Below, in pieces: positions 15,827 through 24,311 of a stretch of 64,000 bases of DNA (within the stretch, counting starts at the first letter, position 1; each line of letters starts with the position of its first letter). Made by a program: the position numbers and the translations under genes. Below the pieces are notes generated by a model, which worked only from the letters and a program-made list of their open reading frames with translations, was not told the origin of the DNA and made no database searches. This DNA comes from JBHICC01 sp046759385. GTDB lineage: Bacteria > Pseudomonadota > Gammaproteobacteria > Acidiferrobacterales > SPGG2. Where the stretch lies: NCBI GenBank assembly GCA_046759385.1, contig JBHICC010000004.1:1-64000 (forward strand), read 5' to 3'.

Positions 15827-18800
15827 GTGTCTCAGACCGCAGCGGCCAAAATCGCATCCCTCAACAAGGCGTACAAGACGAAACACAAGCTGCGTTTCGT
15901 CACGGCGGCGAGCCTCTTCGACGGTCACGATGCCTCTATCAATATCATGCGCCGCATCCTCCAGGCTGCCGGCACCGAAGTCATTCACTTGGGGCATAAC
16001 CGTTCCGTCAACGAGATTGTCAACGCCGCTATCCAGGAGGACGTTCAAGCCATCGCTGTGAGCTCCTACCAGGGCGGCCACGTCGAGTACTTCAAGTACA
16101 TGCTGGACCTGTTACGCGACCGGGGCGCGAGCGACATCCGGGTCTTCGCCGGCGGCGGCGGCGTGATTGTTCCTGCCGAAATGAATGAGCTTCATGAGTA
16201 TGGCGTAACGCGTATCTACAGCCCTGATGACGGTCAGCAAATGGGGTTGCAGGGCATGATCAACGACATGCTCGCGCGCAGTGACTACGATCCGATCGAG
16301 AAAGCGCTGGTTGATATCGCAACGTTAGCAGCAGGCGAGGCGCGCTCGCTCGCGCGCGTGATCTCAATGCTTGAGAGCGGGAACGCGGATCGTGCATTGA
16401 TGCAGAAACTGATAGCAGAGGTGCGCGCGCTCAAGAAGCACATACCCGTGATCGGCATAACCGGGACGGGCGGTTCGGGAAAGTCCTCGCTGACTGACGA
16501 GTTGGTGCTGCGCTTTCGGCTGGACCGTCACGACAAGTTCAAGATCGCGATTATTGCGGTGGACCCCTCTCGACGCAAGACCGGCGGAGCGTTGTTGGGT
16601 GATCGCATTCGCATGAACGCGATTGACTCACCCGGTGTCTACATGCGTTCGCTTGCGACACGGACGGCCGGTAACGAAATGCCACCAGCGCTTTCCGAGA
16701 TCATTGCTGCGACAAAGCTCGCCGCTTTTGATCTGGTTTTTGTGGAAACACCAGGTATTGGTCAAGGCGACGCTGCCATTGTGCCGTTTGTTGATGTCTC
16801 GCTCTACGTGATGACACCGGAGTTCGGTGCAGCCAGTCAGCTCGAGAAAATCGAGATGCTGGACTACGCCGACTTCATCGCTATCAACAAGTTCGACCGC
16901 AAGGGTGCGCAGGATGCGTTGCGCGACGTACGCAAACAGGTGCAGCGCAACCGCGAGGCATTCAGTGCGCCGCCTGAGGAAATGCCTGTCTATGGAACGA
17001 TCGCTGCGCGCTTCAACGATGACGGCGTCACCGCGCTCTACCAAGCGCTGCTCGATGTGTTGGGTGAAAAGGGCCTAGCGCGAGAAAATGGTCGGCTGCC
17101 CCGCGTCACGGTGCGTGCGTCGACCAAGGCAACCGTGATTGTCCCGCCAACCCGGCAAGGCTATCTCGCCGAGATCGCAGAGGTTGTACGAACGTATCGT
17201 CAAACAGCGCATGAACAGGCGCAGCTTGCGCGGGAGCGACAACATCTGCAGGAATCAAAGCGTATGCTCGAGGCAGCGGATAAGGATGCGGCTGCACTGG
17301 ATGCGCTCATTGCCGAACGCGAACAGGCACTTGACGCACGCACGCGCAAGCTGCTGGATATCTGGCCTCAGATCAAAGCGAGCTATTCTGGCGACGAGTA
17401 CGTCGTGAAAATCCGCGATAACGAGATTCGTACGCCACTCACCTATACAACGTTGTCGGGGACCAAAATTCCCAAGGTGGTGCTTCCCAGATACGAGGAC
17501 CACGGCGAACTTTTGAAATGGCTGCTGCTGGAGAACATCCCGGGTACATTTCCGTATACGGCGGGTGTATTCGCCTTCAAGCGTGGGGAGGAAGAGCCGA
17601 CGCGTATGTTCGCGGGCGAGGGCGACCCGTTTCGCACCAACAAGCGCTTCAAGTACCTTTCCAAGGATTACGAGGCCAAGCGGCTCTCGACCGCCTTCGA
17701 CTCGGTCACGCTTTACGGCTGGGATCCGGACCAGCGCCCCGATATCTACGGCAAGGTGGGAAATTCTGGTGTGTCGATCGCTACCTTGGAAGACATGCAG
17801 GCGCTCTACGATGAATTCGACCTGTGTGATCCGATGACGTCAGTGTCGATGACCATTAACGGCCCAGCCCCGACGATCCTGGCAATGTTCTTAAACACGG
17901 CGATCCAGCAACAACTCGACAGGTTCGAACAAGACAACGGGCGACCGCCGACCGACGAGGAAATCGAGAAGGTTCGTGCTTGGGCGTTAGAAAACGTCCG
18001 CGGCACGGTACAGGCAGATATCCTGAAGGAGGATCAGGGTCAGAACACATGCATCTTCTCGACCGAGTTTAGCCTCAAGCTGATGGGCGACATCCAGGAG
18101 TATTTCATCCAGAACAGTATCCGCAACTTCTACTCGGTATCGATATCCGGCTACCACATTGCAGAAGCCGGTGCGAACCCCATCAGTCAACTTGCCTTCA
18201 CTTTGGCCAACGGCTTCACCTATGTTGAGGCCTACCTCGCTCGCGGTATGCATATTGATGACTTCGCGCCTAACCTCTCATTCTTTTTCTCCAATGGCAT
18301 GGATCCCGAGTATTCGGTGATGGGGCGCGTCGCACGCCGGATCTGGGCGACCGCGATGCGCTTCCGCTATGGCGCTAATGAGCGCGGCCAGAAGCTCAAG
18401 TACCACATCCAGACCTCGGGCCGCTCATTACACGCGCAGGAGATCGACTTCAATGACATTCGCACGACACTCCAAGCGCTGATCGCGGTCTATGATCATT
18501 GCAACAGCCTGCATACGAACGCATACGATGAGGCGATCACGACGCCCACGGAAGAGTCTCTACGTCGAGCGATGGCGATACAGCTCATCATCAATCGCGA
18601 ATGGGGACTGGCCAAGAATGAAAATGCTAACCAGGGCGCGTTCATCATCGAAGAGCTCACGGATCTCGTCGAGGAGGCGGTCCTACAGGAGTTCGAGCGC
18701 ATCGCCGAACGCGGGGGCGTGTTGGGTGCAATGGAGACCGGCTACCAGCGGGGCAAGATCCAAGACGAATCTCTGTACTACGAGCGGCGCAAGCACGACG

Positions 18801-19096
18801 GCAGTCTACCTATTATCGGCGTTAATACCTTCCTCAACCCGACTCCGCCACAAGACGTGACGGTAAAGCTTGCGCGATCCACAGAGAAGGAGAAGCAGAA
18901 TCAAATTCGCCGGCTGCGCGCGTTCCAGGAGAAACATAAAGAGCAGGCGGCATCCGCCCTGGAGCGCATCAAGCGCGCGGCCATTAACGACGAGAATGTC
19001 TTTGCCGTTCTCATGGACGCCGTGCGTTACTGCTCGCTAGGCCAGATCACGCAGTGCCTGTTCGAGGTCGGTGGCCAGTATCGGCGCAATATGTAA
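15827..19096 (+). CDS. icmF: Fused isobutyryl-CoA mutase IcmF (B12-dependent)
   Basis: Adenosylcobalamin enzyme interconverting isobutyryl-CoA and butyryl-CoA; some members also act on isovaleryl-CoA/pivalyl-CoA. Of 1089 residues, about 20-150 form the B12-binding domain (SLFDGHDASINIMRRILQ with the lower-ligand His). About 200-430 form the MeaI-type G-protein chaperone with P-loop ITGTGGSGKSSLTDEL. About 530-1089 form the mutase barrel, where FPYTAGVFAFKR has Phe where methylmalonyl-CoA mutase has its active-site Tyr. The domain order is that of IcmF, not of methylmalonyl-CoA mutase. GTG 15827, preceded by GGAGGGG, is preferred over GTG 15806. It is divergent from liuR with two operators between. 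Confidence 0.95.
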   Translation: MSQTAAAKIASLNKAYKTKHKLRFVTAASLFDGHDASINIMRRILQAAGTEVIHLGHNRSVNEIVNAAIQEDVQAIAVSSYQGGHVEYFKYMLDLLRDRGASDIRVFAGGGGVIVPAEMNELHEYGVTRIYSPDDGQQMGLQGMINDMLARSDYDPIEKALVDIATLAAGEARSLARVISMLESGNADRALMQKLIAEVRALKKHIPVIGITGTGGSGKSSLTDELVLRFRLDRHDKFKIAIIAVDPSRRKTGGALLGDRIRMNAIDSPGVYMRSLATRTAGNEMPPALSEIIAATKLAAFDLVFVETPGIGQGDAAIVPFVDVSLYVMTPEFGAASQLEKIEMLDYADFIAINKFDRKGAQDALRDVRKQVQRNREAFSAPPEEMPVYGTIAARFNDDGVTALYQALLDVLGEKGLARENGRLPRVTVRASTKATVIVPPTRQGYLAEIAEVVRTYRQTAHEQAQLARERQHLQESKRMLEAADKDAAALDALIAEREQALDARTRKLLDIWPQIKASYSGDEYVVKIRDNEIRTPLTYTTLSGTKIPKVVLPRYEDHGELLKWLLLENIPGTFPYTAGVFAFKRGEEEPTRMFAGEGDPFRTNKRFKYLSKDYEAKRLSTAFDSVTLYGWDPDQRPDIYGKVGNSGVSIATLEDMQALYDEFDLCDPMTSVSMTINGPAPTILAMFLNTAIQQQLDRFEQDNGRPPTDEEIEKVRAWALENVRGTVQADILKEDQGQNTCIFSTEFSLKLMGDIQEYFIQNSIRNFYSVSISGYHIAEAGANPISQLAFTLANGFTYVEAYLARGMHIDDFAPNLSFFFSNGMDPEYSVMGRVARRIWATAMRFRYGANERGQKLKYHIQTSGRSLHAQEIDFNDIRTTLQALIAVYDHCNSLHTNAYDEAITTPTEESLRRAMAIQLIINREWGLAKNENANQGAFIIEELTDLVEEAVLQEFERIAERGGVLGAMETGYQRGKIQDESLYYERRKHDGSLPIIGVNTFLNPTPPQDVTVKLARSTEKEKQNQIRRLRAFQEKHKEQAASALERIKRAAINDENVFAVLMDAVRYCSLGQITQCLFEVGGQYRRNM

Positions 19097-19158
19097 GCCG
19101 CGACCCCGAAATCATCGCACACTGTTCTTTGGATTTTTTCACTGCCGCCTGATCGGCT

Positions 19159-19258
19159 TATACTAGCCGATGGAGCCCGATCCTTGCCTCGGCGCCGCTA
19201 GACGATAGAGGCGCTGTGAGGCCGGAGTGGCCGGTCGGGTTTTATTTTCGAGCGCCTC
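19159..19258 (+). promoter_or_regulatory. Candidate promoter and folded leader before the PH-domain gene
   Basis: A TATACT -10-like hexamer at 19159-19164 is followed by a stretch able to fold: GAGGCGCT (19208-19215) pairs perfectly with AGCGCCTC (19251-19258), enclosing a small GGCC/GGCC hairpin (19220-19232) and a T-rich segment. This would form the end of the 5' leader of the gene at 19283. No known riboswitch motif is recognised. Confidence 0.4.
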
Positions 19259-19282
19259 AAACGCACACGGAGGATTACAAGA

Positions 19283-19732
19283 ATGAACTACGTGGGCCGT
19301 CCCGCTTGGCGAAATCAGTGGTTTGTCCTCACCGTCAAGGTCGTGTTACTCGTTTTGGCTGTTTTCCTCGCGATTGAAAGCGTGCGGGATCCAGCCAGGG
19401 CCGACTTATTGCTTATCGGCGCAGCCACGGCAGGCGTGGCGTTTGTCGTGCTGCTTGTGGTTGCGTTTTATCGGCGATACTCCTGGAAGTATTCCATAAG
19501 CAACGACACTATAGAGAGTCGCCATGGAATAATCGCGCGCGATATTAGCTTTATTCGGGTCAAGGATCTACGAGGCGTGAGCATAAACCAATCCTTGTTC
19601 CAGCGCTTATTTCGACTCGGTGACATCAATTTCAGCAGTGCGGCCGATCCGGGAAGCGAAGTCACCTTCCACGGGGTAAGCGGTCCCCTCAAAATCAAGG
19701 AGAAGGTGCAAACGTTGCAGGGCGGTAGGTGA
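19283..19732 (+). CDS. Membrane-anchored bacterial PH-domain protein
   Basis: 149 residues. Two hydrophobic helices, about residues 14-34 (VLTVKVVLLVLAVFLAIES) and 40-62, are followed by a soluble domain from about residue 68 (WKYSISNDTIESRHGIIARD, RVKDLRGVSINQSLFQRLF, VSGPLKIKEK) that matches the bPH2/YdbS-like PH-domain pattern. It starts 8 bases after a GGAGG ribosome-binding site. Its stop overlaps the ATG of the DUF2959 lipoprotein by one base, so the two are coupled and probably act together at the envelope. Function of this family is not established. Confidence 0.85.
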   Translation: MNYVGRPAWRNQWFVLTVKVVLLVLAVFLAIESVRDPARADLLLIGAATAGVAFVVLLVVAFYRRYSWKYSISNDTIESRHGIIARDISFIRVKDLRGVSINQSLFQRLFRLGDINFSSAADPGSEVTFHGVSGPLKIKEKVQTLQGGR

Positions 19733-20457
19733 TGGTTGTTCCGAGCAGTCCATTTTTGGCTCGATCACGCCACGTAAGCCTCGCCATGATGTTTAAGACT
19801 AACTCGCCTTTTAAATCCCTGATCCCAAGCCTTGCGCTCATCGCGATCAGCCTGCTTCCAGCTTGTCAGAGCGTGTACTACGGGACCATGGAGAAGTTTG
19901 GTTATGAGAAGCGCGACATTCTCGTTGACCGCGTCGGCGATGCACGCAAGGTACAGGAGAATGCCAAAGAGCAGTTCGCCTCAGCACTGGAACAATTCAT
20001 CGCTGTAACAAATTATGATGGTGGCGACTTGGAAAGACAGTACCGCAACCTAAAAGGCGAGTATGAAGACAGCCAGTCGAGAGCAGACTCTGTGCGTGAG
20101 CGCATTGCAGCTGTGGAACGAGTTGCCACGGATCTGTTTATCGAGTGGGAAAAGGAACTCACGCAATATACGAGTCAGGAGCTTCGGCGGGGTAGCCAAC
20201 GTCAGCTGAACGCCACGCGCACCCGGTACAAGCAGCTGCTCAGAGCGATGAAGCGCGCCGAAAGAAAAATGGACCCGGTGCTCAGCGCATTCCGTGATCG
20301 GGTGCTTTTTCTAAAGCATAATCTTAATGCACGCGCCGTCGCGGCGCTGCGTACGCAGCGAGCCTCGATTGAGGCGGACATTACTTTGCTGATTAAGGAC
20401 ATGAATCGGTCCATTGCTGAGGCGGATCGATTCATCAAAGAGATGTCGAGTAGCTAG
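19732..20457 (+). CDS. DUF2959 lipoprotein
   Basis: 241 residues from the ATG overlapping the previous stop. A signal peptide with lipobox SLLPACQS ends near residue 46, giving a long N-terminal region, so the ATG at 19789 (MFKTNSPFKS) may be the real start. The mature part is helical: YYGTMEKFGYEKRDILVDRV near its start, then a long coiled-coil-like region with heptad character (EDSQSRADSVRERIAAVER, NARAVAALRTQRASIEADI). This is the DUF2959 family, of unknown role. It is probably anchored to the outer membrane facing the periplasm. A GGCGG/CCGCC hairpin follows the stop. Confidence 0.88.
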   Translation: MVVPSSPFLARSRHVSLAMMFKTNSPFKSLIPSLALIAISLLPACQSVYYGTMEKFGYEKRDILVDRVGDARKVQENAKEQFASALEQFIAVTNYDGGDLERQYRNLKGEYEDSQSRADSVRERIAAVERVATDLFIEWEKELTQYTSQELRRGSQRQLNATRTRYKQLLRAMKRAERKMDPVLSAFRDRVLFLKHNLNARAVAALRTQRASIEADITLLIKDMNRSIAEADRFIKEMSSS

Positions 20458-20476
20458 GCGGCTTGGCGAACCGCCT
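20456..20476 (+). terminator. Possible terminator after the DUF2959 gene
   Basis: AGGCGG (20456-20461) pairs with CCGCCT (20471-20476) around a 9-base loop immediately at the stop codon. It is followed by only a weak T-rich tract (TGTGTCGT), so termination may be partial or Rho-assisted. Confidence 0.3.
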
Positions 20477-20522
20477 TGTGTCGTAACGGATCTTTAGCGG
20501 ATCATCCTCACAACGTAAGGTA

Positions 20523-21254
20523 ATGTCAGAGAGAGCGACAAAGATGCCGGTGAGCGAACCGGTCCTATCACCCCGGCGGTCTGTCTCCCTAAGTCGAACC
20601 ACGCTGTCCGGTAAGTTCGTTTCACTAGTGCCGCTGGAGCCGGCACGAGACGTGAGCGATCTATATACCTCGTCACACGGCAGCGAGGAAAAAGAACGAC
20701 TCTGGGCCTACATGGCCTACGGACCGTTTGCTGACGCGAGAACAATGGCGCAGTGGCTGCAGGAACAAGCGGTGTCCGAGGACCCACTGTTCTTCACCGT
20801 CGTCGAGCAGGTTTCACACACCCGCGTCGGCGTGGCGAGTTTCGCCAATAACGTACCGCCTATGCGGCGCATCGAGCTAGCTCACATCTGGTACGGATCC
20901 GCTTATCAACGGACGGCGATTAACACCGAAGCGGTCTATATCATGCTGTGCCATGCGTTCGAGAAGCTTATGTACCGCCGGGTCGAATGGAAGTGTGATG
21001 CGCTCAACCAAGCATCCCGTCAGGCAGCCATAAGGCTGGGGTTTACCTACGAGGGCGTGTTCAAGAAGCATATGATAGTGAAAGGCCGAAACCGCGATAC
21101 GGCGTGGTTCGCCATGACGGACGATAACTGGCCTAGCAGAAAAGAGAATTTGGAGGCTTGGCTGTACGCCGATGGTCTCGACGGTTTTACCAGGAGGCAT
21201 TTGTCATTGAACGAGCTTAATAAGAAACGCGGCCACGCAGAAAACAAATCGTGA
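20523..21254 (+). CDS. GNAT-family N-acetyltransferase (RimJ/RimL type)
   Basis: Acetyl-CoA-dependent acetyltransferase of 243 residues, larger than typical RimJ/L. The N-terminal strand SGKFVSLVPLEPARDVSDLY is followed by a central region with HTRVGVASF and the C-terminal fold IELAHIWYGSAYQRTAINTE, WKCDALNQASRQAAIRLGF and YEGVFKKHMIVKGRNRDTAWF. The last two are the classic acetyl-CoA and substrate motifs of this group. The acceptor could be a small molecule or an N-terminus. Its stop overlaps the GTG of the enolase-superfamily gene, so the two are co-translated, but a metabolic link is not evident. Confidence 0.9.
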   Translation: MSERATKMPVSEPVLSPRRSVSLSRTTLSGKFVSLVPLEPARDVSDLYTSSHGSEEKERLWAYMAYGPFADARTMAQWLQEQAVSEDPLFFTVVEQVSHTRVGVASFANNVPPMRRIELAHIWYGSAYQRTAINTEAVYIMLCHAFEKLMYRRVEWKCDALNQASRQAAIRLGFTYEGVFKKHMIVKGRNRDTAWFAMTDDNWPSRKENLEAWLYADGLDGFTRRHLSLNELNKKRGHAENKS

Positions 21255-22423
21255 AGATTACAGACGTTAAGCCATTACTACTCGATCGATTTCTTTTTGT
21301 AGAAGTGAGTACCGACGAGGGCATAAAGGGCCTCGGCGAATCGGGTGCGTGGGCATTTCTCGAGGCTTCCGCCGAAGCAGTGAATACGTTCAAGCGTTAC
21401 CTCATTGGTCAGGATCCACTTCGCATCGAGCATCACTGGCAATATCTGTATCGTTGGACGCACTTCCGAGGGGCGGCGATTATGGGCGCACTCAGCGCTA
21501 TCGACATCGCGTTGTGGGACATCGCCGGCAAGCACTTCGGCGTACCGGCGTACCAGCTACTGGGCGGGAAATGCCGCGACACGGCCAGAGCCTATTGTCA
21601 TGTCTTTGGCAATTCGACCGAAGCCTTAGTCCAGGCCTGTAGCGATGCCAAAGAGAAAGGGTTCACCGCAATCGGACACCTCTCGCCTTTCTTGGATGAA
21701 CCGCGCGAGGAGCCGTACTATGAAGCGTACGCGACTTTGATTGAGTCGGCGGTAGAACGAGTGCGGCGATACCGAGAGGCGGTAGGGTCCGACGTCGATC
21801 TTTGTATTGAGGTCCACCGTCGACTTACCCCCGCCCAAGCAGTCGCGCTTGCACGTGGCATCGAGCTATACCGGCCGTTTTTTATCGAAGACCCGACACT
21901 GCCCGATAACTTGGATGCGATGGCAGAGATTGCGTCGAAGGTTCATATTCCCATTGCTACGGGCGAGCGGCTGCACACCATCCACGAGTTCGAGATGTTG
22001 CTCGCCAGAGGCGCAGTGCAGTACGTGCGCCCAGACGTGTGTCTTTGCGGCGGGCTCACGCACTCCAAGAAAATCGCTGCCTTAGCCGAAGCGCGCTATG
22101 TCGGCGTCGTACCTCACAACCCCTTGAGTCCAGTGAGCACGGCAGCCTGTGTGCAACTCGCGGCCTGTATACCTAACTTCACGCTTCAGGAGTATCCCCT
22201 GGTGGAGGGCACCGCACGCGCCGCGCACATCCCGATGGGGGGTGAGGCCGTTGCGGCTGGATTGGTGAAAACATCACTTAAGGTAGAAGACGGCTTTATT
22301 GTCGTTCCGAACGGGCCCGGTATCGGTACTGAGTTGGCCGAAGACGCGGAGGAGCGTTTTCCCTTCCGGCCCAGACCCGTAAAGACACGTCTGCACCGCG
22401 ATGGTTCGGTCGTAGACCAGTAA
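21251..22423 (+). CDS. Enolase-superfamily sugar-acid dehydratase (MR/MLE, galactonate dehydratase-like)
   Basis: Mg-dependent enzyme of the mandelate racemase/muconate lactonising family. Metal and general base positions can be followed: CIEVHRRLTP (Glu and His, the DxH-type site of galactonate dehydratases), PFFIEDPTLPDN, ATGERLHTIHEF, and the C-terminal catalytic His in VPHNPLSPVSTAACVQ. This arrangement favours an acid-sugar dehydratase producing a 2-keto-3-deoxy acid. The 390 residues begin at GTG 21251, overlapping the acetyltransferase stop (GTGA). The 2-keto-4-pentenoate hydratase-like gene follows after 29 bp and may act on the keto acid product. The exact sugar acid is unknown. Confidence 0.9.
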   Translation: MKITDVKPLLLDRFLFVEVSTDEGIKGLGESGAWAFLEASAEAVNTFKRYLIGQDPLRIEHHWQYLYRWTHFRGAAIMGALSAIDIALWDIAGKHFGVPAYQLLGGKCRDTARAYCHVFGNSTEALVQACSDAKEKGFTAIGHLSPFLDEPREEPYYEAYATLIESAVERVRRYREAVGSDVDLCIEVHRRLTPAQAVALARGIELYRPFFIEDPTLPDNLDAMAEIASKVHIPIATGERLHTIHEFEMLLARGAVQYVRPDVCLCGGLTHSKKIAALAEARYVGVVPHNPLSPVSTAACVQLAACIPNFTLQEYPLVEGTARAAHIPMGGEAVAAGLVKTSLKVEDGFIVVPNGPGIGTELAEDAEERFPFRPRPVKTRLHRDGSVVDQ

Positions 22424-22452
22424 CGATTTACTTAGGCAAGCGAGATATCGCA

Positions 22453-23247
22453 TTGGACTCATGCTCAGAAGCCGCCGATTTCCTCGCTCAATTGAGATTC
22501 AATCGGTGTACCGAAGTCGATTGTCCCGTCCAAATTCGACCTCAGGATATCGCTTCCGGCTACGCGATCCAGGATTCCCTGGTTAGACGATTCCTGGAGC
22601 GATACGGCGGGCACGTTATCGGATATAAAATTGCCTGTACTAACGAATCAGCACAGAAGCTCCTTAACACCGACGCGCCTGTCTTCGGCCGCTTGCTTAC
22701 AGCTTTCGTACATCCCAGCCCCGCTTTGCTAAAGGGTGACGATTTCGCCATCCTCGGCATTGAGGCCGAGTTTGCTTTCGTTATCTCGCAGGATGTGCCG
22801 ACCGTAGGCGTTCAACAAACCGCTGAGACAATCATTAACTATGTCGAAAGGATGGTTCCAGCGATCGAGCTTGTCGGCCACCGTTTTTCCGACTGGGGCA
22901 AGTTCGATGCGCCATTACTGATCTCGGACAACGCGGTTCATCAGGCCTGGATTGCCGGCACAGCGTCCGACGAGTGGCGTGATTTGGATCTTTCGGAACA
23001 TACCGTTCAGCTGATCGTGAACGGCGAGGTGAAGGCGATCGGTAGTGGCGCTAATGTTCTCGGACATCCGCTGAATGCACTTGCTTGGCTTGCCAACGAG
23101 CTACCGACGTGGGGGCACGCGCTTAAGGCGGGTAACATCGTGACGACGGGTACGTGCATTGATGTGTATACGGCAAAACCTGGCGACAAGATCCGCGCCG
23201 ACTTTGGCACACTCGGGAGTGCCGAGGTTAGTTTCAACGAGTCTTAG
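22453..23247 (+). CDS. 2-keto-4-pentenoate hydratase/FAH-superfamily protein
   Basis: 264-residue member of the MhpD-like branch of the fumarylacetoacetate hydrolase fold. Landmarks are GYAIQDSLVRRFLERYGGHV, VIGYKIACTNESAQKLL and GIEAEFAFVI (metal-binding Glu residues), then PAIELVGHRFSDW and the C-terminal TGTCIDVYTAKPGD. The frame begins with TTG at 22453, behind a weak GAGA motif; no in-frame ATG is nearby. The enolase-superfamily dehydratase directly upstream suggests the pair degrades a sugar or aldaric acid rather than an aromatic meta-cleavage product, since no ring-cleavage genes are present. Confidence 0.9.
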   Translation: MDSCSEAADFLAQLRFNRCTEVDCPVQIRPQDIASGYAIQDSLVRRFLERYGGHVIGYKIACTNESAQKLLNTDAPVFGRLLTAFVHPSPALLKGDDFAILGIEAEFAFVISQDVPTVGVQQTAETIINYVERMVPAIELVGHRFSDWGKFDAPLLISDNAVHQAWIAGTASDEWRDLDLSEHTVQLIVNGEVKAIGSGANVLGHPLNALAWLANELPTWGHALKAGNIVTTGTCIDVYTAKPGDKIRADFGTLGSAEVSFNES

Positions 23248-23308
23248 TACTGCCTTGGCGTAGACAGTAAAACTCTACCCGAAAGCGATTTCTCTCGACC
23301 TCTTGTCG

Positions 23309-23617
23309 ATGTATTGGTTACTTACAATCCTGTTTCCGAGGTTCGTAAGTGCTTTCTACGGTTTCGAAGTGCTCCACATACTAACCGGCATCGTCGCCGG
23401 CTACATCACAGGCCGCCTCGCAGCTGGGAGCGGTCTTCTAAATCCCGCGGTCGTGGCCATAGTTGGCGCGCTTCTTTTGCCGCTCTTTGGGTTGCGTCCT
23501 GATACCTCTCCCTACGGTAGCATTGCTGATTATCTTGGTGCGGCGGCGTACGCACTGTTGGCGCCGGGGGTTTTGGTTTGCATGGCCGAAAGCATCGGAG
23601 ATCTGCACACCCGCTAG
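23309..23617 (+). CDS. Hypothetical small membrane protein
   Basis: 102 residues from the ATG at 23309 (MYWLLTILFPRF); a TTG at 23303 is possible. Three hydrophobic stretches, about 1-30, 40-58 and 72-92, suggest a small inner-membrane protein. A glycine-rich segment (GIVAGYITGRLAAGSG) lies between helices. No ribosome-binding site is convincing and I recognise no family. It is plausible because hydrophobicity is continuous and it fills a gap among same-strand genes. Confidence 0.5.
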   Translation: MYWLLTILFPRFVSAFYGFEVLHILTGIVAGYITGRLAAGSGLLNPAVVAIVGALLLPLFGLRPDTSPYGSIADYLGAAAYALLAPGVLVCMAESIGDLHTR

Positions 23618-23716
23618 ACATGATCCTTACTCGGTTACGGTTATACTAAGAAGAAATGGGCAGAGCTCGATCTTGGGCTTATACTTTCTTTTTTCATTGT
23701 TGGAGGGAGATTTGTC

Positions 23717-24277
23717 ATGGTGACGATTGGCTCGCTCTGGCTCGCGATCGTCTTGTCCGCAGTTCTCGTGTGGATCGCAAGTGCATTAGTCTGGATGGTG
23801 CTACCGCACCATAAATCCGAGTTCAAAGGGTTACCGGATGAGGACTCAGCCCGTAAGGCACTGGCCCCACAGAACCTGACGCCCGGTCAGTACAACATTC
23901 CGCATTGCGTGTCTTGGGATGAGATGAAGCAACCCGAGGCGCAGAAAAGGTTCGAGCAAGGCCCCGTCGCTTTCATTACCGTAGTCCCAAATGGCGCCCC
24001 GGCGATGGGTAGAAACATGATTCTGTCATTCATCTACTACCTATTGGTCGGTACCGCCGTTGCATATGTGGCCAGTCGATCGCTTGCATCCGGCGACGAC
24101 TATCTCTCGGTGTTTCGGCTCACCGGGACGGTGGCGTGGTTGGCATACGGTGCAGCGCTGATCCCGGACGCAATATGGTTCGGACGGCCGTGGAACACGG
24201 TGGCCAAGCACCTGATCGACGCATTCGTCTACGGGCTCCTTACTGCGGGCGTATTCGGATGGTTGTGGGCGAACTAA
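23717..24277 (+). CDS. Hypothetical membrane protein, 186 residues
   Basis: ATG at 23717 is preceded by GGAGGGAGA, a strong ribosome-binding site. An N-terminal helix (about residues 5-27) is followed by a polar region of some 65 residues (LPDEDSARKALAPQNLTPGQ, NIPHCVSWDEM). Three further helices follow (about 98-117, 130-150 and 165-184). The region upstream has a TATACT hexamer at 23642-23647 that could be its -10 box. It resembles conserved membrane proteins of unknown role in Proteobacteria; no enzymatic motif is visible. Confidence 0.75.
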   Translation: MVTIGSLWLAIVLSAVLVWIASALVWMVLPHHKSEFKGLPDEDSARKALAPQNLTPGQYNIPHCVSWDEMKQPEAQKRFEQGPVAFITVVPNGAPAMGRNMILSFIYYLLVGTAVAYVASRSLASGDDYLSVFRLTGTVAWLAYGAALIPDAIWFGRPWNTVAKHLIDAFVYGLLTAGVFGWLWAN

Positions 24278-24311
24278 CTGTATCGAATTTCATTCTTTAA
24301 TCGCTAGACTT

